Origin: Gammaproteobacteria bacterium | GTDB lineage: Bacteria > Pseudomonadota > Gammaproteobacteria > Steroidobacterales > Woeseiaceae | Assembly (NCBI GenBank): GCA_009937525.1 | Contig: JAACFE010000008.1 | Coordinates: 1 to 47,953, forward strand | Length of the DNA stretch: 47,953 nt | Direction: 5' to 3' | Shown: piece by piece, positions 1 through 8,407 of the stretch | Numbering within the stretch: the stretch's first letter is position 1 | How the letters are laid out: each line of letters opens with the position of its first letter | Translations under genes and position numbers: made by a program | Notes under the pieces: model-generated | The model's input: only the letters and a program-made list of their open reading frames with translations | The model's database searches: none | Told to the model about the DNA's origin: nothing

Positions 1-572
1 CCCCGCTCCCTCGCACCGAGGCCGGACTGGTAGGGCGTGCGCCGAATCCTCGACACATTGCGAAGGACGGGCAGGCCGCTTGCCTTCTGCAGCGGCCGGC
101 AGATCTCCGCCGCCTGGTTGAAGCCCCGTATGCCGTGCCGCAGCCAGTGCAGCGGCACCGGCAGCAGCGCATCGATGTCGGCGGGAAGGTCTGCGGCGGC
201 TGCGCAAAGCAACTCGCCGAAGGCGCTCGCGTAGTGCAGCTTGCGATGAAACTTGAACAGCCGGATAGCCGCATCGACGGGGAATTCGTAGGCCAGCGGC
301 GCGGCCGCGCCGGCGAACGGCATCGGGTGATCCTGGCACCCGGCACACACCACGCCCCCGTCCGGCTTCGCGGCAAACGGCCGTGCGCAACCGGGACACG
401 GCTCGGATATCCAGGGAAGCTCGCCTTCGCAGCCCGCACAGATGGACGACTCGCCACGCCGCCTGGCGGTTCCGCAAAAGGGACAGCGCCGCGGCATCAC
501 GGCAAACTCGAGTGCGTGCGCCGAACGGCAGGCACGCTGCCAGGGTGGTAACAACAATCGGCTGATTCGCAT
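1..572 (-). CDS. comF: ComF family phosphoribosyltransferase-like protein (3' end outside window)
   Basis: Reading the minus strand from an ATG at 572 gives 190 residues before the window edge. The N-terminal half has paired cysteines of a zinc-ribbon type (CPFCG, CAGCEG, CPGCARPF, CAGCQ). Then come the family signatures LLPVPLHWLRHGIRGFNQA and RRTPYQSGL, typical of ComF/GntX proteins. The PRPP-loop region lies beyond the edge. The family is linked to DNA uptake or use of DNA as a nutrient (ComF, GntX), but its biochemical role is poorly defined. It diverges from bioC across about 100 bp, a neighbourhood also seen in other gammaproteobacteria. The ATG at 580 is in another frame, so 572 is the best start. 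Confidence 0.88.
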   Translation of the reverse strand, partial: MRISRLLLPPWQRACRSAHALEFAVMPRRCPFCGTARRRGESSICAGCEGELPWISEPCPGCARPFAAKPDGGVVCAGCQDHPMPFAGAAAPLAYEFPVDAAIRLFKFHRKLHYASAFGELLCAAAADLPADIDALLPVPLHWLRHGIRGFNQAAEICRPLQKASGLPVLRNVSRIRRTPYQSGLGARER

Positions 573-675
573 GCGCCCATTGTTGCGTCCGGACGGCTAC
601 CGGGCACGCGGGCAATTGGGGCGAATTCGCCGGAAACCGTGATACCGTGTCCCGTCCTGCCGTTGCCAGTCAGCA

Positions 676-1542
676 ATGAATGCCAGCAACCAGAAATCGG
701 GCTTGCGCGTCCGGGACGTCCGGCGAGGTTTCGACCGCGCGGCACAGTCTTTTGATAAAGCGGATTTCGTCCATGGCGTGACCCGCGACGGCCTGCTCAC
801 GCGCATCCGCCCGATGACCGTCGAAGCGACCACCGTGCTCGACCTGGGTGCGGGGACCGGTAACGCGATCCGTCTTTTGCAGAAACGATTTCGCGGCGCC
901 CGAGTGATCGCGGTCGATAGCTCGCGCAGCATGTTGCAGGCCGCACGCAGCAAACGTGGCCTGTTGTCGAAGCAGCGTGAGGTACAGGCCGACGCCACGG
1001 CACTGCCCTTTGCCGATGGCAGCGTCGACGTCGTGTTCTGCAACCTGCTGCTGCCGTGGTTCGACCGCCCGGATGGCGTCTTTACCGAAATCGCGCGCGT
1101 GCTGCGGATCGATGGCCTGTTCGCGTTCTCGACGCTGGGCCCGGACAGCCTGGCCGAGCTGCGCCAGGCCTGGCAGGCGGTGGACGAGGGCGCGCATGTG
1201 AATCGATTCCCGGACATGCACGACGTGGGCGATGCTCTCGTGCGCGCCGGCCTTCGGGACCCGGTGCTGGACATCGACAGGCTGTCCGCGAGCTACGGCA
1301 GCAGCGAAGCCCTGTTTCGCGACCTTACCGCCGTTGGTGCGCGCAACAGTCTTCGTCAGCGCCAGCCGGGCCTCACGGGCCGCGGCCAGCTGCAGCGCTT
1401 CATCGATGTGCTGTTTGCGTCAGGTACAGGTTGCTCGCTCACACTCGAACTCGTCTACGGCCACTGCTGGGGTGGCGAGGTGCGCCGGACGGGCGTCGAC
1501 ATTGCCGTGGATGCCGGCAAAATTCCCCTGCGGCGGCAATGA
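676..1542 (+). CDS. bioC: Malonyl-[acyl-carrier protein] O-methyltransferase
   Basis: A 288-residue class I SAM-dependent methyltransferase. BioC methylates the free carboxyl of malonyl-ACP, disguising it so that fatty-acid synthase can build the pimeloyl chain of biotin. The N-terminus has the BioC-type RRGFDRAAQSFDKADFV stretch. Motif I is VLDLGAGTGNA (about residues 54-64), an acidic residue closes the second strand (VIAVDSS), and VFCNLLLPWFDRP matches the family's 'NLALQW' region. Length fits the family (about 250-290). No other biotin gene lies in this window, so the call rests on sequence alone; a generic methyltransferase is the alternative. The ATG at 676 keeps the full N-terminal helix. 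Confidence 0.82.
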   Translation: MNASNQKSGLRVRDVRRGFDRAAQSFDKADFVHGVTRDGLLTRIRPMTVEATTVLDLGAGTGNAIRLLQKRFRGARVIAVDSSRSMLQAARSKRGLLSKQREVQADATALPFADGSVDVVFCNLLLPWFDRPDGVFTEIARVLRIDGLFAFSTLGPDSLAELRQAWQAVDEGAHVNRFPDMHDVGDALVRAGLRDPVLDIDRLSASYGSSEALFRDLTAVGARNSLRQRQPGLTGRGQLQRFIDVLFASGTGCSLTLELVYGHCWGGEVRRTGVDIAVDAGKIPLRRQ

Positions 1543-1781
1543 CTTGAGGCATTGCAGCAGGCAACTCACCCGCCGTCCAGCGCTTCGTAATAAGCCGTTG
1601 TTATCTAATCGGTTTCGAATTTCGCGAGCGCAGGGACAGGATTGCCTGTGCCTGCACGTTTCAGTAAACTTCCGGGGCTCTTGAGTGGGGCGTCCGGCTG
1701 TCCCGAACCTCATATCTGCCACCTGTTGATTCAAAATTATAAAGAGCGCGGGCCCACGTCGGTCTGTGGAGTGGATACACA
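1543..1781 (+). other. Intergenic region upstream of coxB; likely promoter/leader
   Basis: This 239-bp gap holds no convincing ORF. It contains a local AT-rich patch with TATAAA at 1738-1743, about 40 bp before coxB, but no good -35 at the right distance. It probably carries the promoter of the cytochrome oxidase operon. The promoter assignment is inference. Confidence 0.35.
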
Positions 1782-2588
1782 ATGATTCGAAAATCGCTAC
1801 TCAGCTTACTCGGAACTTTGTGGGCCGGCGCAGCAAGCGCCGAATGGGCCCTCAATATGCCCAAAGGCGTTACCGAGCTGAGCGCCGAGACCTACGACCT
1901 GCATATGATGGTTTTCTGGTGGTGCGTGGCAATCGGTGTCGTCGTATTCGGTGTCATGATCATTTCACTGGTGAAACACCGGAAGTCGACGGGTGTCGAA
2001 CCGGCGAAGTTTTCCCACAGCACCGCGGCTGAAGTCGCCTGGACGATCATTCCCGTCATCATCCTGCTCGTGATGGCCGTGCCGGCGGCCGAGACGATGA
2101 TCAAGCTCGAGGACTCGCGTAACCCCGACGTGTCCATCGTCGTTACCGGGTACCAGTGGAAGTGGCACTACAAGTACCAGGACGAGGACGTCGCGTTCTA
2201 CTCCAGCCTGGATCGTGGCAGCGTCGAGGCACGGCCGAAGAACTCCGGCATCGATCCGTTCAATGTCGAAAATTTCCTGCTCGAGGTGGACAGACCGCTG
2301 GTCGTTCCCAAGGGCGCCAAGGTGCGGCTGCTGATAACGTCCAACGACGTCATTCACTCCTGGTGGGTGCCCGATTTCGCGATCAAGAAGGATGCCGTGC
2401 CGGGCATCATCAACGAAACATGGTTCCGCGCGGAGCAGACCGGCACGTTCCGCGGCCAGTGCACCGAATTGTGCGGCAAGGATCACGGCTACATGCCGAT
2501 CGTCGTCGAAGTCGTCGAGCCGGACGCTTATCTCGCGTGGGTCGAGACCCAGCAACAGGCGGGCGAACGCGTCGCCGCCAGCCAGTAA
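1782..2588 (+). CDS. coxB: Cytochrome c oxidase subunit II
   Basis: A 268-residue protein that accepts electrons from cytochrome c through the binuclear CuA centre of an aa3-type oxidase. It has a cleavable-looking signal (ends near GAASA, residue 20), two membrane helices at about 41-64 and 84-103, and a periplasmic cupredoxin domain. The CuA ligands are visible: His192 (HSWWVPDF), Cys227, Glu229 and Cys231 (CTELC), His235 and Met238. The aromatic stretch GYQWKWHY, the electron entry region, is at about 123-130. There is no C-terminal cytochrome c domain. It is the first gene of the run coxB-coxA-small ORF-ctaG-coxC. Confidence 0.97.
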   Translation: MIRKSLLSLLGTLWAGAASAEWALNMPKGVTELSAETYDLHMMVFWWCVAIGVVVFGVMIISLVKHRKSTGVEPAKFSHSTAAEVAWTIIPVIILLVMAVPAAETMIKLEDSRNPDVSIVVTGYQWKWHYKYQDEDVAFYSSLDRGSVEARPKNSGIDPFNVENFLLEVDRPLVVPKGAKVRLLITSNDVIHSWWVPDFAIKKDAVPGIINETWFRAEQTGTFRGQCTELCGKDHGYMPIVVEVVEPDAYLAWVETQQQAGERVAASQ

Positions 2589-2638
2589 TTAAATATGCAA
2601 GCGTGCCGCGCAGCGGCACCTGATCGGAGAGAAACGGT

Positions 2639-4243
2639 ATGACAACAGCTGTCGCAGAGGCGCAGGACGCACACGACGAACATCACGGCCCGGAGAAAGG
2701 CATCCGGCGCTGGCTGTTTACGACCAACCACAAGGACATCGGTACGCTGTACCTGATCTTCAGTCTCATCATGTTCTTCATCGGTGGCGCGATGGCGCTC
2801 GTCATCCGCAGCGAGCTGATGCAGCCGGGGTTGCAATTCGTGCATCCCGAATTCTTCAATTCGATGACCACGATGCATGCGCTGATCATGGTGTTCGGTG
2901 CCGTCATGCCGGCTTTCGTCGGACTCGCCAACTGGATGATCCCGATGATGATCGGTGCGCCCGACATGGCGCTGCCGCGCATGAATAACTGGTCGTTCTG
3001 GATCCTCCCCGTCGCGTTCGGCATCCTGCTTTCGACGCTGTTCATGGACGGCGGGGCCCCGGCCGGCGGCTGGACGATGTACCCGCCGCTGATCCTGCAG
3101 ACGGGCGACGCGTTTCCATTCCTGATCTTCTCGGTGCACCTGATGGGCATCTCGTCGATCATGGGTGCGATCAATATCATCGTCACGATCCTGAACATGC
3201 GCGCGCCGGACATGTGGCTTCTCAGGATGCCGATCTTCGTCTGGTGCTGGCTGATTACCGCCTATCTGCTGATCGCCGTGATGCCGGTGCTCGCGGGTGC
3301 CGTGACCATGCTCCTGACGGACCAGTTCTTCGGAACCAGCTTCTTCCTCGCCGCCGGCGGTGGCGACCCCGTCATGTTCCAGCACATCTTCTGGTTCTTC
3401 GGCCACCCCGAGGTCTACATCATGATCCTGCCGGCTTTCGGCGTCGTCTCGGAGATCATCCCGACATTTTCGCGCAAGCCGCTTTTCGGTCACGACTCGA
3501 TGGTCTACGCCGCTTCGAGTATCGCGTTCCTGTCGTTTATCGTCTGGGCGCACCACATGTTCACGGTAGGCATGCCGCTGTCGGGGCAGATGTTCTTCAT
3601 GTTTGCAACCATGCTGATCGCAGTCCCGACAGGCGTTAAGGTCTTCAACTGGGTAGCGACAATGTGGCGCGGCGCGATGACCTTCGAGACGCCGATGCTG
3701 TTCGCGCTGGCTTTCGTGTTCCTGTTTACGATCGGTGGTTTCTCCGGCCTGATGCTCGCCATCGCGCCAGCCGACATCCAGTACCACGACACCTATTTCG
3801 TCGTCGCCCATTTCCACTACGTGCTCGTGCCCGGCTCGATCTTCGCCCTGATGGCGGGCGCCTACTACTGGCTGCCGAAGTGGACGGGTTACATGTACAA
3901 CGAATCACTCGGCAAGCTGCATTTCTGGCTGTCGACGATCTTCGTCAACCTGACGTTCTTCCCGATGCATTTCCTCGGGCTCGCCGGCATGCCGCGGCGT
4001 ATCCCCGACTACTCGACCCAGTTCGCCGACTTCAACATGGTTGCAAGCATCGGGGCGCTCGGTTTCGGCTTCTCGCAGCTCATCTTCGTCTGGGTGCTGC
4101 TCACGGCGAAGAAGGGCGCCAAGGCGACCGATCGTGTCTGGGAGGCACCGAGGGGGCTCGAGTGGACGGTACCGTCTCCGGCGCCCTATCACACCTTCGA
4201 CACACCGCCCAAGGGCCGTGTGATGCAGGAAGCGTTTGAGTGA
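2639..4243 (+). CDS. coxA: Cytochrome c oxidase subunit I (aa3 type)
   Basis: A 534-residue, 12-helix heme-copper oxidase catalytic subunit that reduces O2 and pumps protons. Visible residues include His80 and His393 (low-spin heme), His391 (high-spin heme), His256 and Tyr260 of HPEVY plus His305/His306 (CuB site with the Tyr-His crosslink), and Glu258 with Asp109 and Asn116 of the D-channel. Lys334 of the K-channel (PTGVKVF) is present too. This is the A1-type pattern. A good GGAGAG ribosome site lies about 10 bp before the ATG. The stop overlaps the start of the next small gene. Confidence 0.97.
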   Translation: MTTAVAEAQDAHDEHHGPEKGIRRWLFTTNHKDIGTLYLIFSLIMFFIGGAMALVIRSELMQPGLQFVHPEFFNSMTTMHALIMVFGAVMPAFVGLANWMIPMMIGAPDMALPRMNNWSFWILPVAFGILLSTLFMDGGAPAGGWTMYPPLILQTGDAFPFLIFSVHLMGISSIMGAINIIVTILNMRAPDMWLLRMPIFVWCWLITAYLLIAVMPVLAGAVTMLLTDQFFGTSFFLAAGGGDPVMFQHIFWFFGHPEVYIMILPAFGVVSEIIPTFSRKPLFGHDSMVYAASSIAFLSFIVWAHHMFTVGMPLSGQMFFMFATMLIAVPTGVKVFNWVATMWRGAMTFETPMLFALAFVFLFTIGGFSGLMLAIAPADIQYHDTYFVVAHFHYVLVPGSIFALMAGAYYWLPKWTGYMYNESLGKLHFWLSTIFVNLTFFPMHFLGLAGMPRRIPDYSTQFADFNMVASIGALGFGFSQLIFVWVLLTAKKGAKATDRVWEAPRGLEWTVPSPAPYHTFDTPPKGRVMQEAFE

Positions 4244-4356
4244 CGGATGAGGGGAAGGAGCGTCGCAAAGGCATACGGAGAACGACGATCATCCTCGTGG
4301 CCGTCGCGCTGGCTTTTTACCTCGGTTTCATACTGATCGGCGTACTGCGCGCCTGA
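4240..4356 (+). CDS. Small membrane protein of the cytochrome oxidase locus (38 aa)
   Basis: A 38-codon ORF starts at a GTG that overlaps the coxA stop (GTGA) and ends 5 bp before ctaG. The product has a charged N-terminus ([14 protein letters not shown]) followed by one hydrophobic helix ([20 protein letters not shown]). Size, position between coxA and ctaG, and the KR-rich head plus single helix match the 'cytochrome oxidase small assembly protein' often annotated at this spot in beta- and gammaproteobacteria. The GGGGAAGGAG run just inside the gene may also act as a ribosome site for a later start. Function is inferred from position. Confidence 0.65.
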   Translation: MTDEGKERRKGIRRTTIILVAVALAFYLGFILIGVLRA

Positions 4357-4361
4357 ATCGC

Positions 4362-4922
4362 ATGAACGACAACGCTGAAAAGAGACCCGACAACGCGAAC
4401 CGCTCGCTGACCGGCAAGTTGCTGCTGCTCGCGGCGGTGATGTTCGGTTTCGGTTATCTCCTTGTCCCGCTGTACGACGTATTCTGCGAGATCACCGGTT
4501 TCGGCGGGCGAACCAACACCGTGGCGGAGAGCAGCAGGGAGAATCCCGATTTCTCGCGCTCCGTCCGGATCGAGTTCGTCACGACGGTCAACGAGTACGC
4601 GCCGTGGGAATTTGCGGCGGACCGCGACAGCATGGAAGTGACGCCGGGCAAGATGTACTACGCCACCTTCACGGCAAGGAACCTCACCGAGGGCAAGAAG
4701 GTCGCGCAGGCCGTCCCGAGCGTCGCGCCCATCAGCGCGTCCGGGCATTTCAAGAAGATCGAGTGTTTCTGTTTCACGAACCAGGAGTTCCAGGCGAACG
4801 AGGAGCGCGCCATGCCGCTGCAGTTCATTGTCGATCCGGATCTGCCGGAGTTCGTGGATACGATCACGCTGCAATACACTTTTTATGACACCGTTCGCGT
4901 CTCGGCGAACGACGGGTCCTGA
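4362..4922 (+). CDS. ctaG: Cytochrome c oxidase assembly protein CtaG/Cox11
   Basis: A 186-residue copper chaperone that delivers Cu to the CuB site of subunit I. It has one N-terminal membrane anchor (about 17-36), the conserved [13 protein letters not shown] segment with Cys42, and a periplasmic immunoglobulin-like domain. The copper-binding motif CFCF is at about 135-138, followed by a typical [11 protein letters not shown] segment. Length matches the family. It lies between the small membrane gene and coxC in the oxidase operon. Confidence 0.95.
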   Translation: MNDNAEKRPDNANRSLTGKLLLLAAVMFGFGYLLVPLYDVFCEITGFGGRTNTVAESSRENPDFSRSVRIEFVTTVNEYAPWEFAADRDSMEVTPGKMYYATFTARNLTEGKKVAQAVPSVAPISASGHFKKIECFCFTNQEFQANEERAMPLQFIVDPDLPEFVDTITLQYTFYDTVRVSANDGS

Positions 4923-4945
4923 ACGACAACGCATCGAGAATAGAT

Positions 4946-5812
4946 ATGTCCCACGCTGAAGACCGCTATTACGTCCCCCATGGCAGCCACTGGCCCATCG
5001 TCGGCTCGATCGGGCTGCTGTTCCTCATGGTGGGTATCTCCAACTGGCTGAATGGCGCCGGTGTCGGCTTCTGGATCATGCTGGCCGGAGTCGCAGTAAT
5101 GGTGTTCATGCTCATCGGCTGGTTCGGCACGGTGATCAGCGAGAGCCAGGGCGGGCTTTACAACGACCAGGTCGACCACTCGTTCCGGATGGGCATGTTC
5201 TGGTTCATCTTCTCCGAAGTGATGTTCTTCGCAGCGTTCTTCGGCGCCCTTTTCTATACCCGCAACTTGGCGGTGCCGTGGCTCGGCGGGGACAGCAATA
5301 ACTTCTTCACCAATATCCTTCTGTGGGAAGGTTACGAGGCGACCTGGCCGACGAACGGACCCGGCGAAGTAGGCGGCGACTACGAGGTCATGGGGCCGCT
5401 CGGCCTGCCGCTGATCAATACCGCGATCCTGCTCACCAGCTCGGTCACCGTGACGATTGCGCACCACGCACTGATCGCAGGACAGCGAGGCATCCTGAAG
5501 ACGTTCCTGGCGCTGACGTTCATCCTGGGCTTCATCTTCGTATTCCTGCAGGGCTACGAGTACATGCACGCCTACGAGGCGATGAACCTGAAGCTGACGA
5601 GCGGCATCTACGGTTCGACGTTCTTCATGCTCACCGGCTTCCACGGCATGCACGTGACCATCGGCGCGATCATGCTGCTGATCATCTGGCTGCGTGTGAT
5701 GAAAGGGCACTTCACGGCGACGAATCATTTCGCGTTCGAGGCCGTGGCCTGGTACTGGCACTTCGTGGACGTCGTCTGGATCGGCCTGTACGTATTCGTT
5801 TACTGGATGTAG
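4946..5812 (+). CDS. coxC: Cytochrome c oxidase subunit III
   Basis: A 288-residue, seven-helix integral membrane subunit that stabilises subunit I. Family signatures are YYVPHGSHWPI at the N-terminus, FSEVMFFAAFFGALFY, ITIAHHA-like TIAHHALIAGQR, TGFHGMHVTIG and the C-terminal WYWHFVDVVWIGLYVFVYW. Start is the ATG at 4946. Its stop codon TAG lies inside a GTAGGAG heptamer (5809-5815), the core of the REPIN family in this window. The gene is followed by palindromic elements rather than directly by assembly genes. Confidence 0.97.
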   Translation: MSHAEDRYYVPHGSHWPIVGSIGLLFLMVGISNWLNGAGVGFWIMLAGVAVMVFMLIGWFGTVISESQGGLYNDQVDHSFRMGMFWFIFSEVMFFAAFFGALFYTRNLAVPWLGGDSNNFFTNILLWEGYEATWPTNGPGEVGGDYEVMGPLGLPLINTAILLTSSVTVTIAHHALIAGQRGILKTFLALTFILGFIFVFLQGYEYMHAYEAMNLKLTSGIYGSTFFMLTGFHGMHVTIGAIMLLIIWLRVMKGHFTATNHFAFEAVAWYWHFVDVVWIGLYVFVYWM

Positions 5813-5830
5813 GAGGTTTGCTCGCAGAGC

Positions 5831-5897
5831 CCCCGGCTGTTTATCTCAGTCATGGCTCGCTGCGCTGCGCTTTACTTCCTTCGACAAACAGCCGGGG
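5831..5897 (+). repeat. Family B hairpin element, copy 1 (conserved loop)
   Basis: A perfect 12-bp stem, CCCCGGCTGTTT (5831-5842) against AAACAGCCGGGG (5886-5897), closes a 43-nt loop. About 35 nt of the loop (5850-5884, from TCATGGCTCGC to CTTCGA) recur at 44044-44078 on the other strand with roughly three differences. It may help end coxC transcription, but there is no T-run, so it is not a standard intrinsic terminator. Confidence 0.7.
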
Positions 5898-5914
5898 ACT
5901 CCACGATCTCGTTC

Positions 5915-5988
5915 TGTAGGAGCGGCTCTTGAGCCGCGACCCGGCTCGTCGACCGCGACCCGGGTCGCGCGCAGAGGCTCCTGCCTAC
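5915..5988. repeat. Family A (REPIN-like) element, diverged copy
   Basis: The left half is a clean REP unit: GTAGGAGCG, then the hairpin GCGGCTC/GAGCCGC, ending CGCGA. The right half is degenerate but still ends in GGCTCCTGCCTAC, the inverse of GTAGG plus GGAGC, with an insertion in the outer arm. The terminal GTAGG on the minus strand supplies the TAG stop of the DUF2909 gene. Compare the intact copies at 25496, 39137 and 43951. Confidence 0.65.
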
Positions 5989-6179
5989 GAGCTGATCCAG
6001 CCGAAGGAATAGGCTGCGACGAGGAACACTATCAGGCTGATGGACAGCACGACGCGGATCTTCAGCGACGTCAGCATCCTGGTCGACCCGGGCGAATTCC
6101 GGTCCTTGACGAGGAAGAACAGCCCGGAAAAAAGGCTGACCACCACGGCCGCAAGCAAGATCAATACTATGACTTTCAT
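5985..6179 (-). CDS. Twin-transmembrane protein, DUF2909 family
   Basis: A 64-residue protein with two hydrophobic helices (about 3-24 and 42-61) joined by a short charged segment (VKDRNSPGSTRMLTSLKIRV). Size, the paired helices and a location between coxC and SURF1 fit the DUF2909 proteins of gammaproteobacterial oxidase loci. It is on the minus strand, so its 35-bp gap with SURF1 is a divergent promoter region. Its function is unknown; a role in oxidase assembly is only suggested by position. The stop codon falls in the adjacent REPIN-like element. Confidence 0.75.
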   Translation of the reverse strand: MKVIVLILLAAVVVSLFSGLFFLVKDRNSPGSTRMLTSLKIRVVLSISLIVFLVAAYSFGWISS

Positions 6180-6214
6180 CGACTATCCGGTGTCGCGAGA
6201 ACGAACAGTATAAC

Positions 6215-6928
6215 GTGGCGACAGTTCCACAAAAATTATTCAAGGGCTGGGTGCCGTATGCGCTGGGTGCCGTGCTGGTCGCCCAGCTGGCCGGCCTCGG
6301 TGTCTGGCAGATCAGTCGCGGGCAGGACAAGCGTGCCGTCCAGGAGGCTTTCGACAGGCAGACGGGGCTCACCCGTTTCGTCCACGGCATGGACGTCGAG
6401 CCGCACCAGCGGCTGTCCGCCGAGGGCACGTTTGACGCCGCTCACCAGTTCCTGCTCGACAACATCGTCGTTGATGGCCGTAATGGCCATTACGTCCTGA
6501 CGCCGCTCGCATACTCTGACGACGAGCCGCTCCTGATCGTGAACCGCGGCTGGGTCGCGGCGACCGGAGAGGATGTCGAGCCGTCGGCGCTCGCGCTACC
6601 GGACGGACGGCTGACGATCAGCGGCCGCGCCGGCGCACTCCCGAGGGCGGGGTACCGCATGGGTGCCGCAATCGAATTCCCGTCGACGTGGCCGCAGCAT
6701 GCGGTATTCCCGACCCTCGATGAACTCGCCGCATCGCTGGGACGAGAGGTTCAGCCCTTCGTGCTGCTGCTCGACCCCGGCGGAGACTACGGTCTGCTGC
6801 GGCGCTGGGAGCCGACGGAAATGGGACCCGGGCGTCATTACGCGTATGCCTTCCAGTGGTTTGCGATGGCCGCCGTGCTGGCAGGCCTGCTGGCGTGGAA
6901 TTTTCGCAAGCGAGGACACGGACAGTGA
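6215..6928 (+). CDS. SURF1 family cytochrome oxidase assembly protein
   Basis: A 237-residue protein with two membrane helices, one near the N-terminus (about 10-27, PYALGAVLVAQLAGLGVWQISR) and one near the C-terminus (about 208-228). The periplasmic part carries the SURF1 signatures HYVLTPL, VNRGWV and the late AYAFQWFAMA. SURF1 (Shy1) helps insert heme A into subunit I. It starts at GTG 6215; the next gene starts inside its stop codon. The C-terminal helix is followed by a basic tail. Confidence 0.92.
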   Translation: MATVPQKLFKGWVPYALGAVLVAQLAGLGVWQISRGQDKRAVQEAFDRQTGLTRFVHGMDVEPHQRLSAEGTFDAAHQFLLDNIVVDGRNGHYVLTPLAYSDDEPLLIVNRGWVAATGEDVEPSALALPDGRLTISGRAGALPRAGYRMGAAIEFPSTWPQHAVFPTLDELAASLGREVQPFVLLLDPGGDYGLLRRWEPTEMGPGRHYAYAFQWFAMAAVLAGLLAWNFRKRGHGQ

Positions 6929-7494
6929 ACAAACCACAGCGCACGCGAGGGCGTCTGCAGTTCCTGCTGATTGCCGCCATTTTCTTCGGACCATTGCTGT
7001 TTGCCGCGTGGCTCTACTACAGCGGCGGCACCCTGCAGCCTGAGTCGCGGGTCAATCACGGCACACTGCTCGAGCCGATCGTCAATCTTCTCGACGCGGT
7101 GCCGGAATCGCAGATTCACGACGGCCGCTCGTGGCGCCTCCTGTATCTCAACGACGGCGAGTGCGGCGACCGCTGTCGCCGGGCGCTGTACACGATGAGG
7201 CAGTCACGGCTCATGCTGGGCAAGGAGATGGACCGCGTCGAGCGCGTTTTCTTGCATGGCGAACAGCGTCCCGATACCCTCCTCGGTGCCGAAGAGCATC
7301 AGGGTCTCGTTTCGCTGCACGATACGGCGCTCAGCGCCGTGCTCGACGACAGGAAGCCCGAGGCCCTGCCGGCGGGCGGCTTTTACCTTGTCGATCCGCA
7401 CGGCAACCTGGTGCTGTATTTCAGCCCGGACATCGAGCCGCGAGACATGGTTGACGACATCAAGCGTCTGCTGAAATTGTCTCGTATCGGCTGA
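6925..7494 (+). CDS. Membrane-anchored thioredoxin-fold (Sco-like) protein of the oxidase locus
   Basis: A GTG overlapping the SURF1 stop (GTGA) gives 189 residues, a better start than upstream ones inside SURF1. It has an N-terminal anchor ([23 protein letters not shown]) and a thioredoxin-like periplasmic domain with [20 protein letters not shown]. That CxxxC motif is as in Sco copper chaperones and lies where their active site sits; the C-terminal [16 protein letters not shown] resembles the Sco cis-Pro region. Unnamed proteins of this type occur between surf1 and ctaA/ctaB in many gammaproteobacteria. A role in CuA assembly or thiol reduction is inference. Confidence 0.75.
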   Translation: MNKPQRTRGRLQFLLIAAIFFGPLLFAAWLYYSGGTLQPESRVNHGTLLEPIVNLLDAVPESQIHDGRSWRLLYLNDGECGDRCRRALYTMRQSRLMLGKEMDRVERVFLHGEQRPDTLLGAEEHQGLVSLHDTALSAVLDDRKPEALPAGGFYLVDPHGNLVLYFSPDIEPRDMVDDIKRLLKLSRIG

Positions 7495-7507
7495 ACGAGG
7501 ACGAGCA

Positions 7508-8407
7508 TTGAGCGCGAACATAGAAAGACTGACGGACTGGCGCGACTACTACGAGTTGACGAAACCTCGCGTGGTCATGCTTATCGTATTCACGGCAGTG
7601 GTCGGCATGTTCCTGGCCGTGCCCGGATGGCCCGGCGCACCGGCAATGCTGTTCGGCACCATCGGCATCGGCCTGGCTGCATCGGCCGCGGCCGTATTCA
7701 ATCACGTGCTCGACGCCCGCATCGACATCCACATGCTGCGTACGCGCGGCCGTCCTTTACCAGAAGGGCGCGTGAGCGAAAGCAACGCGCTGGCCTTCGC
7801 ATCGGCAACCTGCGTACTGTCGATGATCATCCTGTGGTTCCTGGTCAACCCGTTGACGGCGCTCCTCACCTTCGGCTCTCTGATCGGCTATGCGGTGATC
7901 TACACGGTGTTCCTGAAGCGCGCGACGCCGCAGAACATCGTTATCGGCGGCGCCGCCGGGGCAGCCCCGCCGGTGCTCGGCTGGACAGCGGTCACGGGCG
8001 AGATTTCGAGCAGCGCCCTGCTGCTGTTTCTGATCATCTTCGTCTGGACGCCGCCGCATTTCTGGGCGCTCGCGATCGCCAGAAAGGACGAGTACGCGAA
8101 AGTCGGCATTCCCATGCTGCCGGTTACGCACGGCGAGGAGTACACGCGGCTCCACATCCTGCTGTACACGATCCTGCTCGTGGTTATGACGGTAATACCG
8201 TACCTCACGGGAATGAGCGGCCTCATCTACCTCTCGGCCGCCGTCGCCCTCGGCGCGGTCTTCCTGAATTATGCGATCCGGATGATGCGCGACAGGGATG
8301 ATGTCGAGCTTCCCATGCGTACGTTCAGGTTCTCGATCACCTATCTTGCGGTCCTGTTTGCGGCGCTGCTCGCCGATCACTACTTCCTGCTGCAGCTGAG
8401 CATCTAG
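7508..8407 (+). CDS. ctaB: Protoheme IX farnesyltransferase (heme O synthase)
   Basis: A 299-residue UbiA-family prenyltransferase with about nine membrane helices that adds the farnesyl group to protoheme to make heme O. The first Asp-rich motif region is [21 protein letters not shown]; further signatures are [34 protein letters not shown] and [14 protein letters not shown]. It starts at TTG 7508 with GAGG about 10 bp before. Its stop overlaps the stop of the convergent EamA gene. ctaA (heme A synthase), which normally precedes it, is absent. Confidence 0.95.
   Translation: MSANIERLTDWRDYYELTKPRVVMLIVFTAVVGMFLAVPGWPGAPAMLFGTIGIGLAASAAAVFNHVLDARIDIHMLRTRGRPLPEGRVSESNALAFASATCVLSMIILWFLVNPLTALLTFGSLIGYAVIYTVFLKRATPQNIVIGGAAGAAPPVLGWTAVTGEISSSALLLFLIIFVWTPPHFWALAIARKDEYAKVGIPMLPVTHGEEYTRLHILLYTILLVVMTVIPYLTGMSGLIYLSAAVALGAVFLNYAIRMMRDRDDVELPMRTFRFSITYLAVLFAALLADHYFLLQLSI

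Noticed and set aside
2528-3817. Minus-strand frame of 429 codons rich in His, Asp, Glu and Arg
   Set aside because: Shadow of coxA, whose catalytic residues are intact; no domain or ribosome site seen in the antisense product.
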